Shown here piece after piece: positions 52,558-61,313 of a stretch of DNA of 64,000 bases. Origin of the DNA: Tenacibaculum tangerinum (GTDB lineage Bacteria; Bacteroidota; Bacteroidia; Flavobacteriales; Flavobacteriaceae); assembly GCF_029853675.1 (NCBI RefSeq), contig NZ_CP122539.1, positions 3,057,001 through 3,121,000 on the forward strand, in the 5' to 3' direction. The translations under genes and the position numbers were made by a program. How positions within the stretch are numbered: position 1 is the first letter of the stretch; each line of letters begins with the position of its first letter. The notes beneath the pieces are model-generated. The model saw only the letters and a program-made list of their open reading frames with translations, was not told the DNA's origin and did no database searches.

Positions 52558-53884
52558 AATTGCAGTTGGTTTAGATATTGGTACAACCAAGATTGTTGCC
52601 ATGATTGGTCGTAAAAACGAATACGGTAAACTTGAGGTTTTAGGTATTGGTAAAGCAAAAAGTTTAGGTGTAAAACGTGGGGTAGTTAATAACATTACGC
52701 AAACAATACAATCGATTCAACAAGCAGTTGATGAAGCAGAAAGCATTTCAGGATACAAAATAGAAAATGTAGTTGTTGGCATAGCAGGTCAGCATATACG
52801 TAGCTTACACCATAGCGATTATATAACACGAGAAAAATCAGAAGAGGTAATAGAAGCCAATGATATCGAAAACTTAGTAAGCCAAGTGCACAAACTCGTA
52901 ATGTTACCTGGCGAAGAAATTATACATGTATTACCACAAGAGTTTAAAGTAGATAGTCAACCCGATATCAAAGAACCTATCGGAATGTATGGAGGAAGAT
53001 TGGAAGCAAATTTTCATGTGGTGGTAGGACAAGTTTCTTCTATTAGAAATGTAGGAAGGTGTATTAAAAGTGCCGGATTAAACCTATCAGATATTACGCT
53101 TGAACCGCTAGCATCAGCAGCATCAGTATTAAGTCAAGAAGAAAAAGAAGCTGGTGTCGCATTAATTGATATAGGAGGAGGGACTACAGATTTAGCAATA
53201 TTTAAAGACGGAATTATTCGCCACACAGCCGTAATTCCTTTTGGCGGCAATGTAATTACCGAAGATATTAAAGAAGGCTGTTCAATTATTGAAAAGCAAG
53301 CAGAACTATTAAAAATTAAGTTCGGTTCGGCATGGCCAGGAGAAAATAAAGAAACAGAAATTGTTTCCATTCCAGGACTAAGAGGAAGAGAACCCAAAGA
53401 AATTACCCTTAAAAATTTATCAAAAATAATTCACGCTAGAGTTCAGGAAATTATTGAACACGTGTATTTAGAAATTAAGAATTACGGACACGAGACTCAA
53501 AAAGGAAAACTCATTGCAGGAATTGTACTAACAGGAGGAGGAGCCCAGTTAAAACACCTACGACAACTGGTAGAATACATTACTGGTATGGACGTTCGTA
53601 TAGGCTATCCAAACGAGCACCTAGCAGGAGATTCAGAAGAAGCATTGTCAAGTCCTGCATTTGCCACTGCTGTAGGATTGTTAATGGAAGGGTTAGAAAA
53701 ACACGTAGAAGAGAAAGCAGTAACTAAAGAAGCACCAGAGGTTTTGTTAGAACAAACCATTGAAGAAGAAAAAGAAATTATAGAAGAAGTGCAAGAAGAA
53801 AAGAAACCCAAAACGAAAAAATCTAAATCGTTTTTTGATAAGTTTACCGAGCGATTCAAAGAATTTTTAGATAACGCAGAGTAA
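52544..53884 (+). CDS. ftsA: Cell division protein FtsA
   Basis: Actin-like protein that tethers FtsZ to the membrane. GLDIGTTKIVAMIG starts the nucleotide site, ALIDIGGGTTDLAIF is the phosphate 2 loop, and IVLTGGGAQLKHLRQL is the adenosine motif. An acidic linker (about 385-425, rich in Glu and Lys) leads to a C-terminal amphipathic helix (KSFFDKFTERFKEFLDN) that binds the membrane. The start is ATG 52544 (MENNKIAVGLDIG); an open frame to 52520 would add only eight residues. Confidence 0.96.
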   Translation: MENNKIAVGLDIGTTKIVAMIGRKNEYGKLEVLGIGKAKSLGVKRGVVNNITQTIQSIQQAVDEAESISGYKIENVVVGIAGQHIRSLHHSDYITREKSEEVIEANDIENLVSQVHKLVMLPGEEIIHVLPQEFKVDSQPDIKEPIGMYGGRLEANFHVVVGQVSSIRNVGRCIKSAGLNLSDITLEPLASAASVLSQEEKEAGVALIDIGGGTTDLAIFKDGIIRHTAVIPFGGNVITEDIKEGCSIIEKQAELLKIKFGSAWPGENKETEIVSIPGLRGREPKEITLKNLSKIIHARVQEIIEHVYLEIKNYGHETQKGKLIAGIVLTGGGAQLKHLRQLVEYITGMDVRIGYPNEHLAGDSEEALSSPAFATAVGLLMEGLEKHVEEKAVTKEAPEVLLEQTIEEEKEIIEEVQEEKKPKTKKSKSFFDKFTERFKEFLDNAE

Positions 53885-53902
53885 TTAAATATAAATAAGA
53901 AA

Positions 53903-53929
53903 ACTCCTAATGAATCCCCTATGAGGAGT
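53903..53929 (+). other. Hairpin between ftsA and ftsZ
   Basis: ACTCCT (53903-53908) pairs with AGGAGT (53924-53929); the pairing extends inward with one mismatch (AAT/ATG). No U-run follows, so it is more likely an RNA processing or stability element than a terminator. Confidence 0.4.
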
Positions 53930-53967
53930 GTAAATTGAATAAGAATTAATAAAAAAGAAAAGTTATT

Positions 53968-55830
53968 ATGGGCGCAGAATTTGATAACATTTCATTCGAC
54001 ATGCCAAAAACACAATCGAATGCCATTAAAGTAATTGGTGTTGGTGGGGGAGGTAGCAATGCAGTAAACCACATGTATAGCAAACAAATTCACGGAGTAG
54101 ATTTCGTAATTTGTAATACAGATGCACAAGCATTAGAAAACAGTCCGATACCTAACAAAGTGCAATTAGGGGCACACTTAACCTCTGGGTTGGGAGCAGG
54201 GGCAAATCCAGAAATAGGAGCACAGGCTGCTGCCGAGAGTATGCAGGAAATTCAACAAATGTTGAGTACACATACCAAAATGGTATTTATTACCGCAGGT
54301 ATGGGAGGAGGTACTGGTACAGGTGCAGCTCCTATTATAGCTAAGATTGCGAAAGATATGGACATCTTAACGGTGGGTATCGTTACCATGCCATTTCAGT
54401 TTGAAGGAAGAATGCGCTCAAAACAAGCTCAAAAAGGAATAGATGAGCTACGTGACCATGTAGATTCGCTAATTGTTATCAACAATAACAAACTGCGCGA
54501 AGTGTATGGTAATTTAGGATTTAAAGCAGGCTTCTCTAAAGCAGACGAAGTATTAGCTACAGCTGCCAAAGGAATTGCAGAGGTAATTACACACCACTAC
54601 AAGCAAAATATCGACTTACACGATGCAAAAACTGTATTGTCAAACAGTGGCACAGCCATCATGGGATCGGCAAAAGAATCGGGAGCAAATCGAGCTAAAA
54701 ATGCCATTGTAAAAGCCTTAGATTCACCATTGTTAAACGATAACAAAATTACAGGAGCTAAAAATGTATTGCTATTAATCGTTTCTGGAGTGAATGAAGT
54801 TACCTTAGACGAAATAGGTGAAATTAACGACTATATTCAAGATGAAGCAGGCTACGATGCCAACATCATTATGGGTATTGGAGAAGACGAGTCGTTAGAA
54901 GACGGAATTGCTGTAACCGTTGTAGCTACAGGTTTTGCAGCTGACCAGCAAGGAAATATTACCAATACAGAAGTAAAAAAAATAGTACATACGTTAGAAG
55001 ACGAACAAAAAGCAACTTATAATTTTGGTGATCAAAAAGTACAAACTGATCGAGCAATAGATGAACCTATTAGAAGTACATCGCCCACTAAAGTGGTTCA
55101 TGTTTTAGAAGAAGAAAGTCCTGAACCAATATCGCATATCATTCCTACCACAGAAGCAATTAAAAATATAGAGGTAGTATATGATGAAATTGAGATAGAA
55201 GCAATCTCAGAAGACGATTTTATCATCACCAATATAGCCAAACCTAAGGTTGAAGAAAGAAAAATAGAAGCACAACCTATACAACAAGATTTGTTGTTTG
55301 ATTTGCCTTTAAACTCTTTCGAAGAAATAAAACCAGCTTCTCATTTAGTTGAAACAACTAATGAGATAAAAAATATCGAAGTAAAGGCAGAAGAAGTAAC
55401 GTATCATAAAGTTGAAAAACGATATGTATTAGAAGACTTTAATGCAAAGCCAACAATAGGTAAAAGTTCTACGCCATCAACTAAAGATGAGGTAGAAGAA
55501 GAATTAAAATTTGAAGTAAGGTCGAAAACCCAAGAAGAAATTAATAACATAGAAACGTCAAGTGAAGAAGTTTCTCCGTTAAGTTTAACAATTTCTGAAT
55601 TGCAAAAAAGAGCAAAGGAACGACGTGAAAAAATGAAAGGATTTAACTATAAGTTCAACGATCAGGTAAGTAAAAACATTGATGAAATTGAGCGCCAACC
55701 TGCGTACAAAAGATTAGGAGTTGACATTGATGCTGGTTCAGATATTAGCAAGTCAGATACGGCATTGAATACCGATAATAATGATTTATTGCGCTCTAAT
55801 AATTCATTTTTACACGATAATGTAGATTAA
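53968..55830 (+). CDS. ftsZ: Cell division protein FtsZ
   Basis: Tubulin-like GTPase forming the division ring. The GTP signature is [10 protein letters not shown] (113-122); [30 protein letters not shown] and the T7 catalytic loop [12 protein letters not shown] are present. The GTPase body ends at about residue 330. An unusually long acidic linker (about 330-585) follows, with a basic stretch ([18 protein letters not shown]) and a tail [12 protein letters not shown] that replaces the DIPxFLR peptide of Proteobacteria and is the usual Flavobacteriaceae ending. The length is 620 residues. Confidence 0.96.
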   Translation: MGAEFDNISFDMPKTQSNAIKVIGVGGGGSNAVNHMYSKQIHGVDFVICNTDAQALENSPIPNKVQLGAHLTSGLGAGANPEIGAQAAAESMQEIQQMLSTHTKMVFITAGMGGGTGTGAAPIIAKIAKDMDILTVGIVTMPFQFEGRMRSKQAQKGIDELRDHVDSLIVINNNKLREVYGNLGFKAGFSKADEVLATAAKGIAEVITHHYKQNIDLHDAKTVLSNSGTAIMGSAKESGANRAKNAIVKALDSPLLNDNKITGAKNVLLLIVSGVNEVTLDEIGEINDYIQDEAGYDANIIMGIGEDESLEDGIAVTVVATGFAADQQGNITNTEVKKIVHTLEDEQKATYNFGDQKVQTDRAIDEPIRSTSPTKVVHVLEEESPEPISHIIPTTEAIKNIEVVYDEIEIEAISEDDFIITNIAKPKVEERKIEAQPIQQDLLFDLPLNSFEEIKPASHLVETTNEIKNIEVKAEEVTYHKVEKRYVLEDFNAKPTIGKSSTPSTKDEVEEELKFEVRSKTQEEINNIETSSEEVSPLSLTISELQKRAKERREKMKGFNYKFNDQVSKNIDEIERQPAYKRLGVDIDAGSDISKSDTALNTDNNDLLRSNNSFLHDNVD

Positions 55831-55852
55831 TCAAAGAATAACACGTATTTTT

Positions 55853-55883
55853 AAAATCCCGAGGCAAAATCGGGATTTTTTTA
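55853..55883 (+). terminator. Intrinsic terminator after ftsZ
   Basis: AATCCCGA (55855-55862) and TCGGGATT (55870-55877) with a seven-base loop and a run of T. It ends most dcw transcription; the following gene starts 20 bases later. Confidence 0.85.
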
Positions 55884-55902
55884 CTACTTAAAAACATACA
55901 TA

Positions 55903-56349
55903 ATGGGTTTGCAACAACAGGTAATGGATAAAATGAAAGAAGCTATGAAAGCGAAAGATACGGTAGCTTTAACAGCTTTAAGAGCTTTAAAATCTGCTTT
56001 TATGCTGGCAAATACCGAAGCAGGAGCAGGAGATTTATCTGAAGCAGAAGAGCTAAAAATTATTCAAAAACAAGTCAAGCAACGAAAAGATAGTGCGGCG
56101 ATATTTAAGCAACAAGGGCGAGAAGATTTAGCAGAACCAGAATTACAAGAAGCAGCTGTTTTAGAGCAGTTTTTACCAGAAGCGCTAAGCGATGAAGAAA
56201 TAGGTAAAATTGTTGAAGAAACAATCGATGCTGTTGGAGCAGAAGGAATGAAAGACATGGGGAAAGTAATGGGAATCGTGTCTAAAAAATTAGCAGGGCA
56301 AGCAGACGGAAAAACTATTTCTGCGATTGTAAAAGCGAAATTAGCGTAA
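55903..56349 (+). CDS. GatB/YqeY domain protein
   Basis: Free-standing YqeY-type domain (148 residues), related to the tRNA-binding tail of GatB. Landmarks are MKEAMKAKDTVALTALRALKSA at the N-terminus, QVKQRKDSAAIFKQQGREDLAEPELQEAAVLEQFLP in the middle and GKVMGIVSKKLAGQADGKTISAIVKAKLA at the end. The function is not established. In Flavobacteriaceae it often follows ftsZ. Confidence 0.93.
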   Translation: MGLQQQVMDKMKEAMKAKDTVALTALRALKSAFMLANTEAGAGDLSEAEELKIIQKQVKQRKDSAAIFKQQGREDLAEPELQEAAVLEQFLPEALSDEEIGKIVEETIDAVGAEGMKDMGKVMGIVSKKLAGQADGKTISAIVKAKLA

Positions 56350-56361
56350 GAGAAATATAAC

Positions 56362-56435
56362 GACTCAGTAGTTCAATTGGATAGAACATCAGATTTCGGC
56401 TCTGAGGGTTGGGGGTTCGAGTCCTCTCTGGGTCA
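56362..56435 (+). tRNA. tRNA-Arg, anticodon TCG
   Basis: A 74-base cloverleaf. The acceptor stem is GACTCAG with CTGGGTC (one G-T pair), the D stem GTTC/GAAC, and the anticodon stem TCAGA/TCTGA with loop TTTCGGC, giving anticodon TCG, which reads CGA and, if modified, other CGN codons. The T arm has GGGGG-TTCGAGT-CCTCT with wobble pairs. CCA is not encoded. It is followed by a terminator. Confidence 0.93.
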
Positions 56436-56442
56436 CAAAAAG

Positions 56443-56472
56443 AAAACAGTAGAATAAATCTACTGTTTTTAT
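56443..56472 (+). terminator. Intrinsic terminator after tRNA-Arg
   Basis: A perfect 11-bp stem, AAAACAGTAGA (56443-56453) and TCTACTGTTTT (56459-56469), with a five-base loop and T tail. Confidence 0.85.
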
Positions 56473-56507
56473 CTTTAAGGGAAATTATTGGGGAAAGGTT
56501 GCTTAAC

Positions 56508-56523
56508 TACTTTGACCAAAGTA
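56508..56523. promoter_or_regulatory. Perfect dyad TACTTTGACCAAAGTA upstream of the MtfA-like gene
   Basis: TACTTTG and CAAAGTA separated by two bases, an operator-like palindrome. A second dyad lies 20 bases downstream. Confidence 0.4.
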
Positions 56524-56543
56524 CAAAGTTGCCTTTTAAATTA

Positions 56544-56561
56544 ATGTAACTTATGTTACAT
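56544..56561. promoter_or_regulatory. Perfect dyad ATGTAACTTATGTTACAT upstream of the MtfA-like gene
   Basis: ATGTAAC and GTTACAT around TTAT. It covers the first in-frame ATG at 56553, which favours the ATG at 56589 as the real start and this dyad as part of the control region. Confidence 0.4.
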
Positions 56562-56588
56562 AAGCTATGTTGGAGTTATAAAGTTGAT

Positions 56589-57392
56589 ATGAGACCTCTA
56601 TTTTTAATAAAATATACTGCCGTTTTTTTGAGCTTTGTAGGTGTAGGAATAAATATCATAGAATCGTTCTATGTATATTTTTTTAACAAACCAGTTTTTG
56701 TTCATTTTTACCCAATAAAGAAGAAATTGCCTAAAAACAAGAAAGTGTTTTTAGCAGAAAGCGTAGCTTTTTATCAAAAGCTAACAAAAAAGCAAAAAGT
56801 ATATTTCGAACACCGATTGGCAAAGTTTATAAGAAAATACGATTTTATCGAAAGAGGTAATTTTGAAATAACTCCAGAGATGAAAGTTTTAATTGCTGCA
56901 TCGTATATCAAATTAACTTTCGGAATGCGAAAATACCTAACCAGTACATTCGATAAGATTATTATTTACCCAACCAGTTTTTACTCGCCCATTACCAAAT
57001 TGTATCATAAAGGAGAGTTTAACCCTGGTTTGAAAACAATTGTGTTTTCTTGGGAAGATTTTTTATTAGGAGATATTGTACTAAACGATAATGTAAACTT
57101 AGGCATTCACGAATTTTCGCATGCGTTAACTTTTCATGGAAGAAAATCGAAAGATGTAAGTGCCCGAATTTATCATCGATTATTTGAAGAAATAACCAGT
57201 TTTATGGATAATAGCACAAATACGGAAACAATTAGAGCGTCAGGTTATTTTAGAGACTATGCACTGACAAATAAATTAGAATTTGTTGCTGTAATCATGG
57301 AGCATTTTTTTGAAACCCCCGAAGACCTACAGCAACAATTTCCGCAATTATATCAAAAGATTCAACTGATGTTGAATTATTCTGTAGTATAA
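56589..57392 (+). CDS. MtfA-like zinc peptidase
   Basis: Zincin metallopeptidase of the MtfA family; E. coli MtfA is an aminopeptidase that modulates Mlc, but no Mlc partner is known here. The zinc motif is GIHEFSHALTFHG, HEFSH at residues 174-178 from ATG 56589, with the third ligand Glu expected in RLFEEITSF or later in NKLEFVAVIMEHFFE, a pattern typical for the family. An N-terminal hydrophobic helix (about 8-31) suggests membrane attachment. The frame is open from an ATG at 56553, but that lies in a palindromic control element. Confidence 0.88.
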   Translation: MRPLFLIKYTAVFLSFVGVGINIIESFYVYFFNKPVFVHFYPIKKKLPKNKKVFLAESVAFYQKLTKKQKVYFEHRLAKFIRKYDFIERGNFEITPEMKVLIAASYIKLTFGMRKYLTSTFDKIIIYPTSFYSPITKLYHKGEFNPGLKTIVFSWEDFLLGDIVLNDNVNLGIHEFSHALTFHGRKSKDVSARIYHRLFEEITSFMDNSTNTETIRASGYFRDYALTNKLEFVAVIMEHFFETPEDLQQQFPQLYQKIQLMLNYSVV

Positions 57393-57653
57393 AAGATCAA
57401 CCTCTTATGTATAATTTTTATGTTCAATCAAGTAATATATTAGCGTACTAATAACCAATATGCTGCCTTCATTTTATAATGTATGTAGATTTTAACGCTT
57501 AACTATTTCAATAAAACCCTTACCCTTACTCGAATCTGCGATATTTGTATACGACGAACCTCTATAAAATATAAAAGAAGATTTACTGAATAATATTCAG
57601 TAGTTTTAGCAACAAAAATTTTACAGATACTAAAGTTATAATACCCGTTTCTT

Positions 57654-59861
57654 ATGAATTTCAAAAAAAACTATATTCTTTTTTTACTAAGCTTTTTCCT
57701 TTTAATTGCAGGAATAAAGGCACAAGATAAAAAAATAGATAGTTTGAAAATAAAGTTAGATCATCATAGAATTAAGGATACTACACGATTTAATATATTG
57801 TATGATTTAGCCTATGCTAATTTTCGAAAAGATTTAGATAGCACTACATTCTATCTTGAAAAAGCTGAAAAATTAAGCGATTCTTTAAATTATACTAAAG
57901 GAAAAGCCCGAGTATTTTTTGCCAAGGGAAGGCTAGAAAACATGAAAGCTAATTATACAAAAAGTTTAACCTTTTTTAAAAAATCACTAACGTATTTTAA
58001 AGCCATTCAAGATACAAAGAGAATTGCAGATGTTTATGTAGCTTTTGGTATTACAAATAGTGATTTATCACAGTACGATGATGCCATAGAGAATTTCAAA
58101 AAAGCTACAGAAATTTATAAAGATTTAGGAAACAAAAAAGAAATAGTTACCTGTTTAATAAATACGGCAAATGTATATTCTGAACTTGGAAGTTATAAGG
58201 GTGCCATTGCTAATTACAAAGAGGCTTTAATTTTATGTAAAGCTATTAATGATGAAGATCACATTTCTTATGTTTCTATTAACTTAGGTGTTGTATACTC
58301 AAGGCAAGGTAATTATCCATTAGCTATTAAAAGCTATACTGAGAGCTTGACCTATGAAGAAAAAAGGGAAAACAAATTAGGTATAGCAAATAGCCTTTTC
58401 AATTTAGCAGACACCTATACTTCGATTAGAAGGTATGATAAAGCATTAGAATATCATAAAAAATCATTAAAGCTCTTAGAAAACACCGAATACAAGGTTC
58501 TTATAAATCTTAATTATAGTAACATCGGAAGTATATATATGTATAAAAAAGATTACACAAAAGCTCTTGAATATTTTAACAGATCACTAAAGACAAGTCA
58601 AGAGATTGGTAATTTTAGGAAAGTTGCCACTGACTTTATTAACATTGGAAATATATATTTACAAGAAAATAAGTCATTAATTGCTCGTAAAAATTATAGC
58701 AAAGCCAGAGACATAAGTAAACAAATAAATAACAAACGTATTTTATCTTTTAGTCTTTTAGGAATTTCGGAAACCTTTTTACAAGATAAGCAGTATAAAA
58801 AAGCGCTTTCGAATGCTTTAGAGGGGCAACAACTTGCTAAAGAATTAGACTTATTAGAATCTCAAAAAACAGCTTCAGATATACTTTCTGAAGTTTATCA
58901 ACATATGGGGCAATACAAAAAAGCCTTAGAAAGTCATCAAGAGTTTAAAAAGTTAAACGATAGTTTGTTTAATAAAGAAAATATTGAAAAAATTACTCAA
59001 ATAGAATACGATTACAAATACAAACAAGCCTTAGATTCTGCTAGTATTCGAGAATTAAAACTAACAAAAACAGTACTTGATACTTCTCAAAACTTAAAAA
59101 AGTCACAACGTAATTTATTGTTTGGTATCGTTGCTTTTTTAATAACAACCTTGGTTTTAGGAATTGTCATTTTATCTTTAAAACTGAGAAACGAAAAATC
59201 AAAAACACAAAATGTAATTATTGAACAAAAATTACTACGCTCGCAAATGACACCGCATTTTATATTCAATTCCCTTTCGGTTTTACAAGGCATGATTTTA
59301 AACAAAGAGCAGAAAAAATCGGTTTCTTATGTATCTAAGTTTTCCAAATTATTGCGTACTATTTTAGAAAACTCGAGAGACCGAACTGTACTTTTCTCTG
59401 AAGAATTGATAGCAATTGAAAATTATTTAGCACTTCAAAATCTAGAAAACCAGTTGTATACCTATACTATTTCCGTAGAAGACACAATTGATACTTCACT
59501 GTTTAAAATTCCACCAATGCTTATTCAACCCTTTGTTGAAAACGCTGTAGAACACGCCTTTATAAATGTAACAGGCGATAGAATTATTAACATTGAGCTG
59601 ACCTATTCAAATCAAGAATTAATCTGTATGATAACAGACAACGGTGTAGGTATCGACTATTTGATGGAGGATAAAAATCAAGATAAAAAATCACTATCAA
59701 CCACGATTACGGCAGAACGCTTACAACTACTGTCGAAAGACTTTAAAAAGAAAGGATCCGTAGTTATTGAAGATAGAAAGAAATATAATGAACGTGGAAC
59801 TATTGTTACATTGATAATTCCATATATAATAATTCAAAGTAGTGAAAACATTAATAGTTGA
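57654..59861 (+). CDS. TPR-containing sensor histidine kinase (LytS-like)
   Basis: Membrane sensor kinase of the His_kinase family. A signal peptide (1-23) is followed by about nine to ten tetratricopeptide repeats (60-430, for example YDDAIENFKKATEIYKDLG), a coiled coil, one membrane helix (about 482-502) and the kinase part. The phospho-acceptor region is MTPHFIFNSLSVLQGM with His535; PPMLIQPFVENAVEHAF is the N box and ITDNGVGIDY the G box of the ATPase. The length is 735 residues. Its end overlaps the response regulator gene by 20 bases. Confidence 0.93.
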   Translation: MNFKKNYILFLLSFFLLIAGIKAQDKKIDSLKIKLDHHRIKDTTRFNILYDLAYANFRKDLDSTTFYLEKAEKLSDSLNYTKGKARVFFAKGRLENMKANYTKSLTFFKKSLTYFKAIQDTKRIADVYVAFGITNSDLSQYDDAIENFKKATEIYKDLGNKKEIVTCLINTANVYSELGSYKGAIANYKEALILCKAINDEDHISYVSINLGVVYSRQGNYPLAIKSYTESLTYEEKRENKLGIANSLFNLADTYTSIRRYDKALEYHKKSLKLLENTEYKVLINLNYSNIGSIYMYKKDYTKALEYFNRSLKTSQEIGNFRKVATDFINIGNIYLQENKSLIARKNYSKARDISKQINNKRILSFSLLGISETFLQDKQYKKALSNALEGQQLAKELDLLESQKTASDILSEVYQHMGQYKKALESHQEFKKLNDSLFNKENIEKITQIEYDYKYKQALDSASIRELKLTKTVLDTSQNLKKSQRNLLFGIVAFLITTLVLGIVILSLKLRNEKSKTQNVIIEQKLLRSQMTPHFIFNSLSVLQGMILNKEQKKSVSYVSKFSKLLRTILENSRDRTVLFSEELIAIENYLALQNLENQLYTYTISVEDTIDTSLFKIPPMLIQPFVENAVEHAFINVTGDRIINIELTYSNQELICMITDNGVGIDYLMEDKNQDKKSLSTTITAERLQLLSKDFKKKGSVVIEDRKKYNERGTIVTLIIPYIIIQSSENINS

Positions 59862-60579
59862 AGACAAAGAATATATTCGTAAAGCATTGTGCAACCTATT
59901 AGAATTACTTGATACAGAAATAACAGTATTGGGAGAATGTGAATCGGTAAAAGATGCCACAGTAGTTGCTAATGCTTGCAGGCCCGAGTTGGTTTTTTTA
60001 GATATCAACCTAACCGATGGTACTGGATTTGATTTTTTAGCACAAACTGAACATCTTACCTTTAAGGTTGTTTTCATTACCGCTTATGAAGAACATGCAT
60101 TACGCGCTTTAAAATTTGGTGCCGTCGATTATTTACTTAAACCCGTCGATATCGATGAATTAAAAGTAGCCATACAAAAAGTTACGCAATTACCCATAAG
60201 TCAACATAAAAAGCAAGTACAAATTGCAAAACAGGCTTGGAACAATGAGGATTCAAAATTAATTTTATCCTTGCATGACAGTTTTCAAGTAATTGATTTA
60301 AACGAATTGCTATTTTGTGAATCAGACAAGGGGTACACTACATTTTATTGTAGTGACAATAAAAAATATATGGTTTCAAAAACTTTAAAAGAATTTGAAG
60401 AGCGTCTTTCTAAGGCTAATTTTACGCGCCCGCATCAATCTTACATGGTTAACTTAAAATTCATAGATAAATATGATAAAACCGGAGTTATTCATTTAAA
60501 ATGTGGTAAGAAAATACCTGTTTCTTCTCGGAAAAAAGAACATTTTTTAAATATTTTTTTAAACTGGACAAATAATTAA
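59842..60579 (+). CDS. LytTR-family response regulator
   Basis: DNA-binding response regulator paired with the overlapping kinase gene. The receiver domain has the phosphorylated Asp54 in VFLDINLTDG, the Thr/Ser switch in VFITAYEEHAL and the Lys in YLLKPVD. The LytTR DNA-binding domain covers about 140-245 (ESDKGYTTFYCSDNKKYMVS, then FTRPHQSYMVNLKFID). The start is a GTG at 59842. Its targets may include the lipoprotein genes downstream, but this is only positional. Confidence 0.94.
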   Translation: MKTLIVEDKEYIRKALCNLLELLDTEITVLGECESVKDATVVANACRPELVFLDINLTDGTGFDFLAQTEHLTFKVVFITAYEEHALRALKFGAVDYLLKPVDIDELKVAIQKVTQLPISQHKKQVQIAKQAWNNEDSKLILSLHDSFQVIDLNELLFCESDKGYTTFYCSDNKKYMVSKTLKEFEERLSKANFTRPHQSYMVNLKFIDKYDKTGVIHLKCGKKIPVSSRKKEHFLNIFLNWTNN

Positions 60580-60706
60580 CTTCCTGTTTTACGGATATTT
60601 TGTAAAGTACTGCACTTATTTATTCAAAAACCCCAGAAATAGATTCTCTATTTCCTACTTCACTTTAGCTATATACTTTTAGTCGTGTAATTATAAAAAC
60701 ACGAAA

Positions 60707-61273
60707 ATGAAAGTGTTAAAATTCATAGCAATCATAGCAGTATTTATTTCGTTGGTTTCTTGCGGAAATTCGACAAGTAAGCAAGCGGCTAACAAAGAAG
60801 GATTTGCCGCTATAGAAAAAAAGGTTAAAAGCGAATTTGGTAATAATGCATATTACACAGATGTTACGATTACTCATAATAAATCTATAGGAAATATTAT
60901 TGGAGTAACAGTTACTTCAGCTCCTGAATCTTTAAAAATGGGGCAATGGAATCATATACAAGATAACTGGAAGCAAAACTCAGAAATTTCTTTAGAAGTA
61001 CCTCAGGGAAACAAAGCTGCAGACTTTATGTTTCAACTAAACGATGATATCAATCTTTCTAAACTAGGTGAATTGGTTGAAAAATCGAGTACAAAATTAA
61101 CTGCTGAAAAAGGTATAGAAAATCCTGTTTTAAACATGGCGTATATCAAGTTTCCAAAGAATGGAGATGTGACTAAAACCGAATATGTAGTTATGTTAAA
61201 CCCTGAAAAAGGAGGTACAACATTTACATTCAGGTATAAATTAAATGGAGATTTTATTGAAACAGACTACTAA
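60707..61273 (+). CDS. Lipoprotein of unknown function
   Basis: 188 residues with a lipobox (SLVSC, Cys19). The mature part is mixed alpha/beta with no domain I recognise (TDVTITHNKSIGNIIGVTVTS and a C-terminal FTFRYKLNGDF). It starts 127 bases after the LytTR regulator gene and precedes the repeat lipoprotein gene by about 40 bases. Confidence 0.82.
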   Translation: MKVLKFIAIIAVFISLVSCGNSTSKQAANKEGFAAIEKKVKSEFGNNAYYTDVTITHNKSIGNIIGVTVTSAPESLKMGQWNHIQDNWKQNSEISLEVPQGNKAADFMFQLNDDINLSKLGELVEKSSTKLTAEKGIENPVLNMAYIKFPKNGDVTKTEYVVMLNPEKGGTTFTFRYKLNGDFIETDY

Positions 61274-61313
61274 TAAATCAAACATAAATATAACTCATTT
61301 AAAACTTAAAATT

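Noticed and set aside
40131..55830. Missing murF and ddl as a sign of a deletion in the dcw operon
   Set aside because: This gene order without murF and ddl is the usual one in Flavobacteriaceae, so nothing is lost here.
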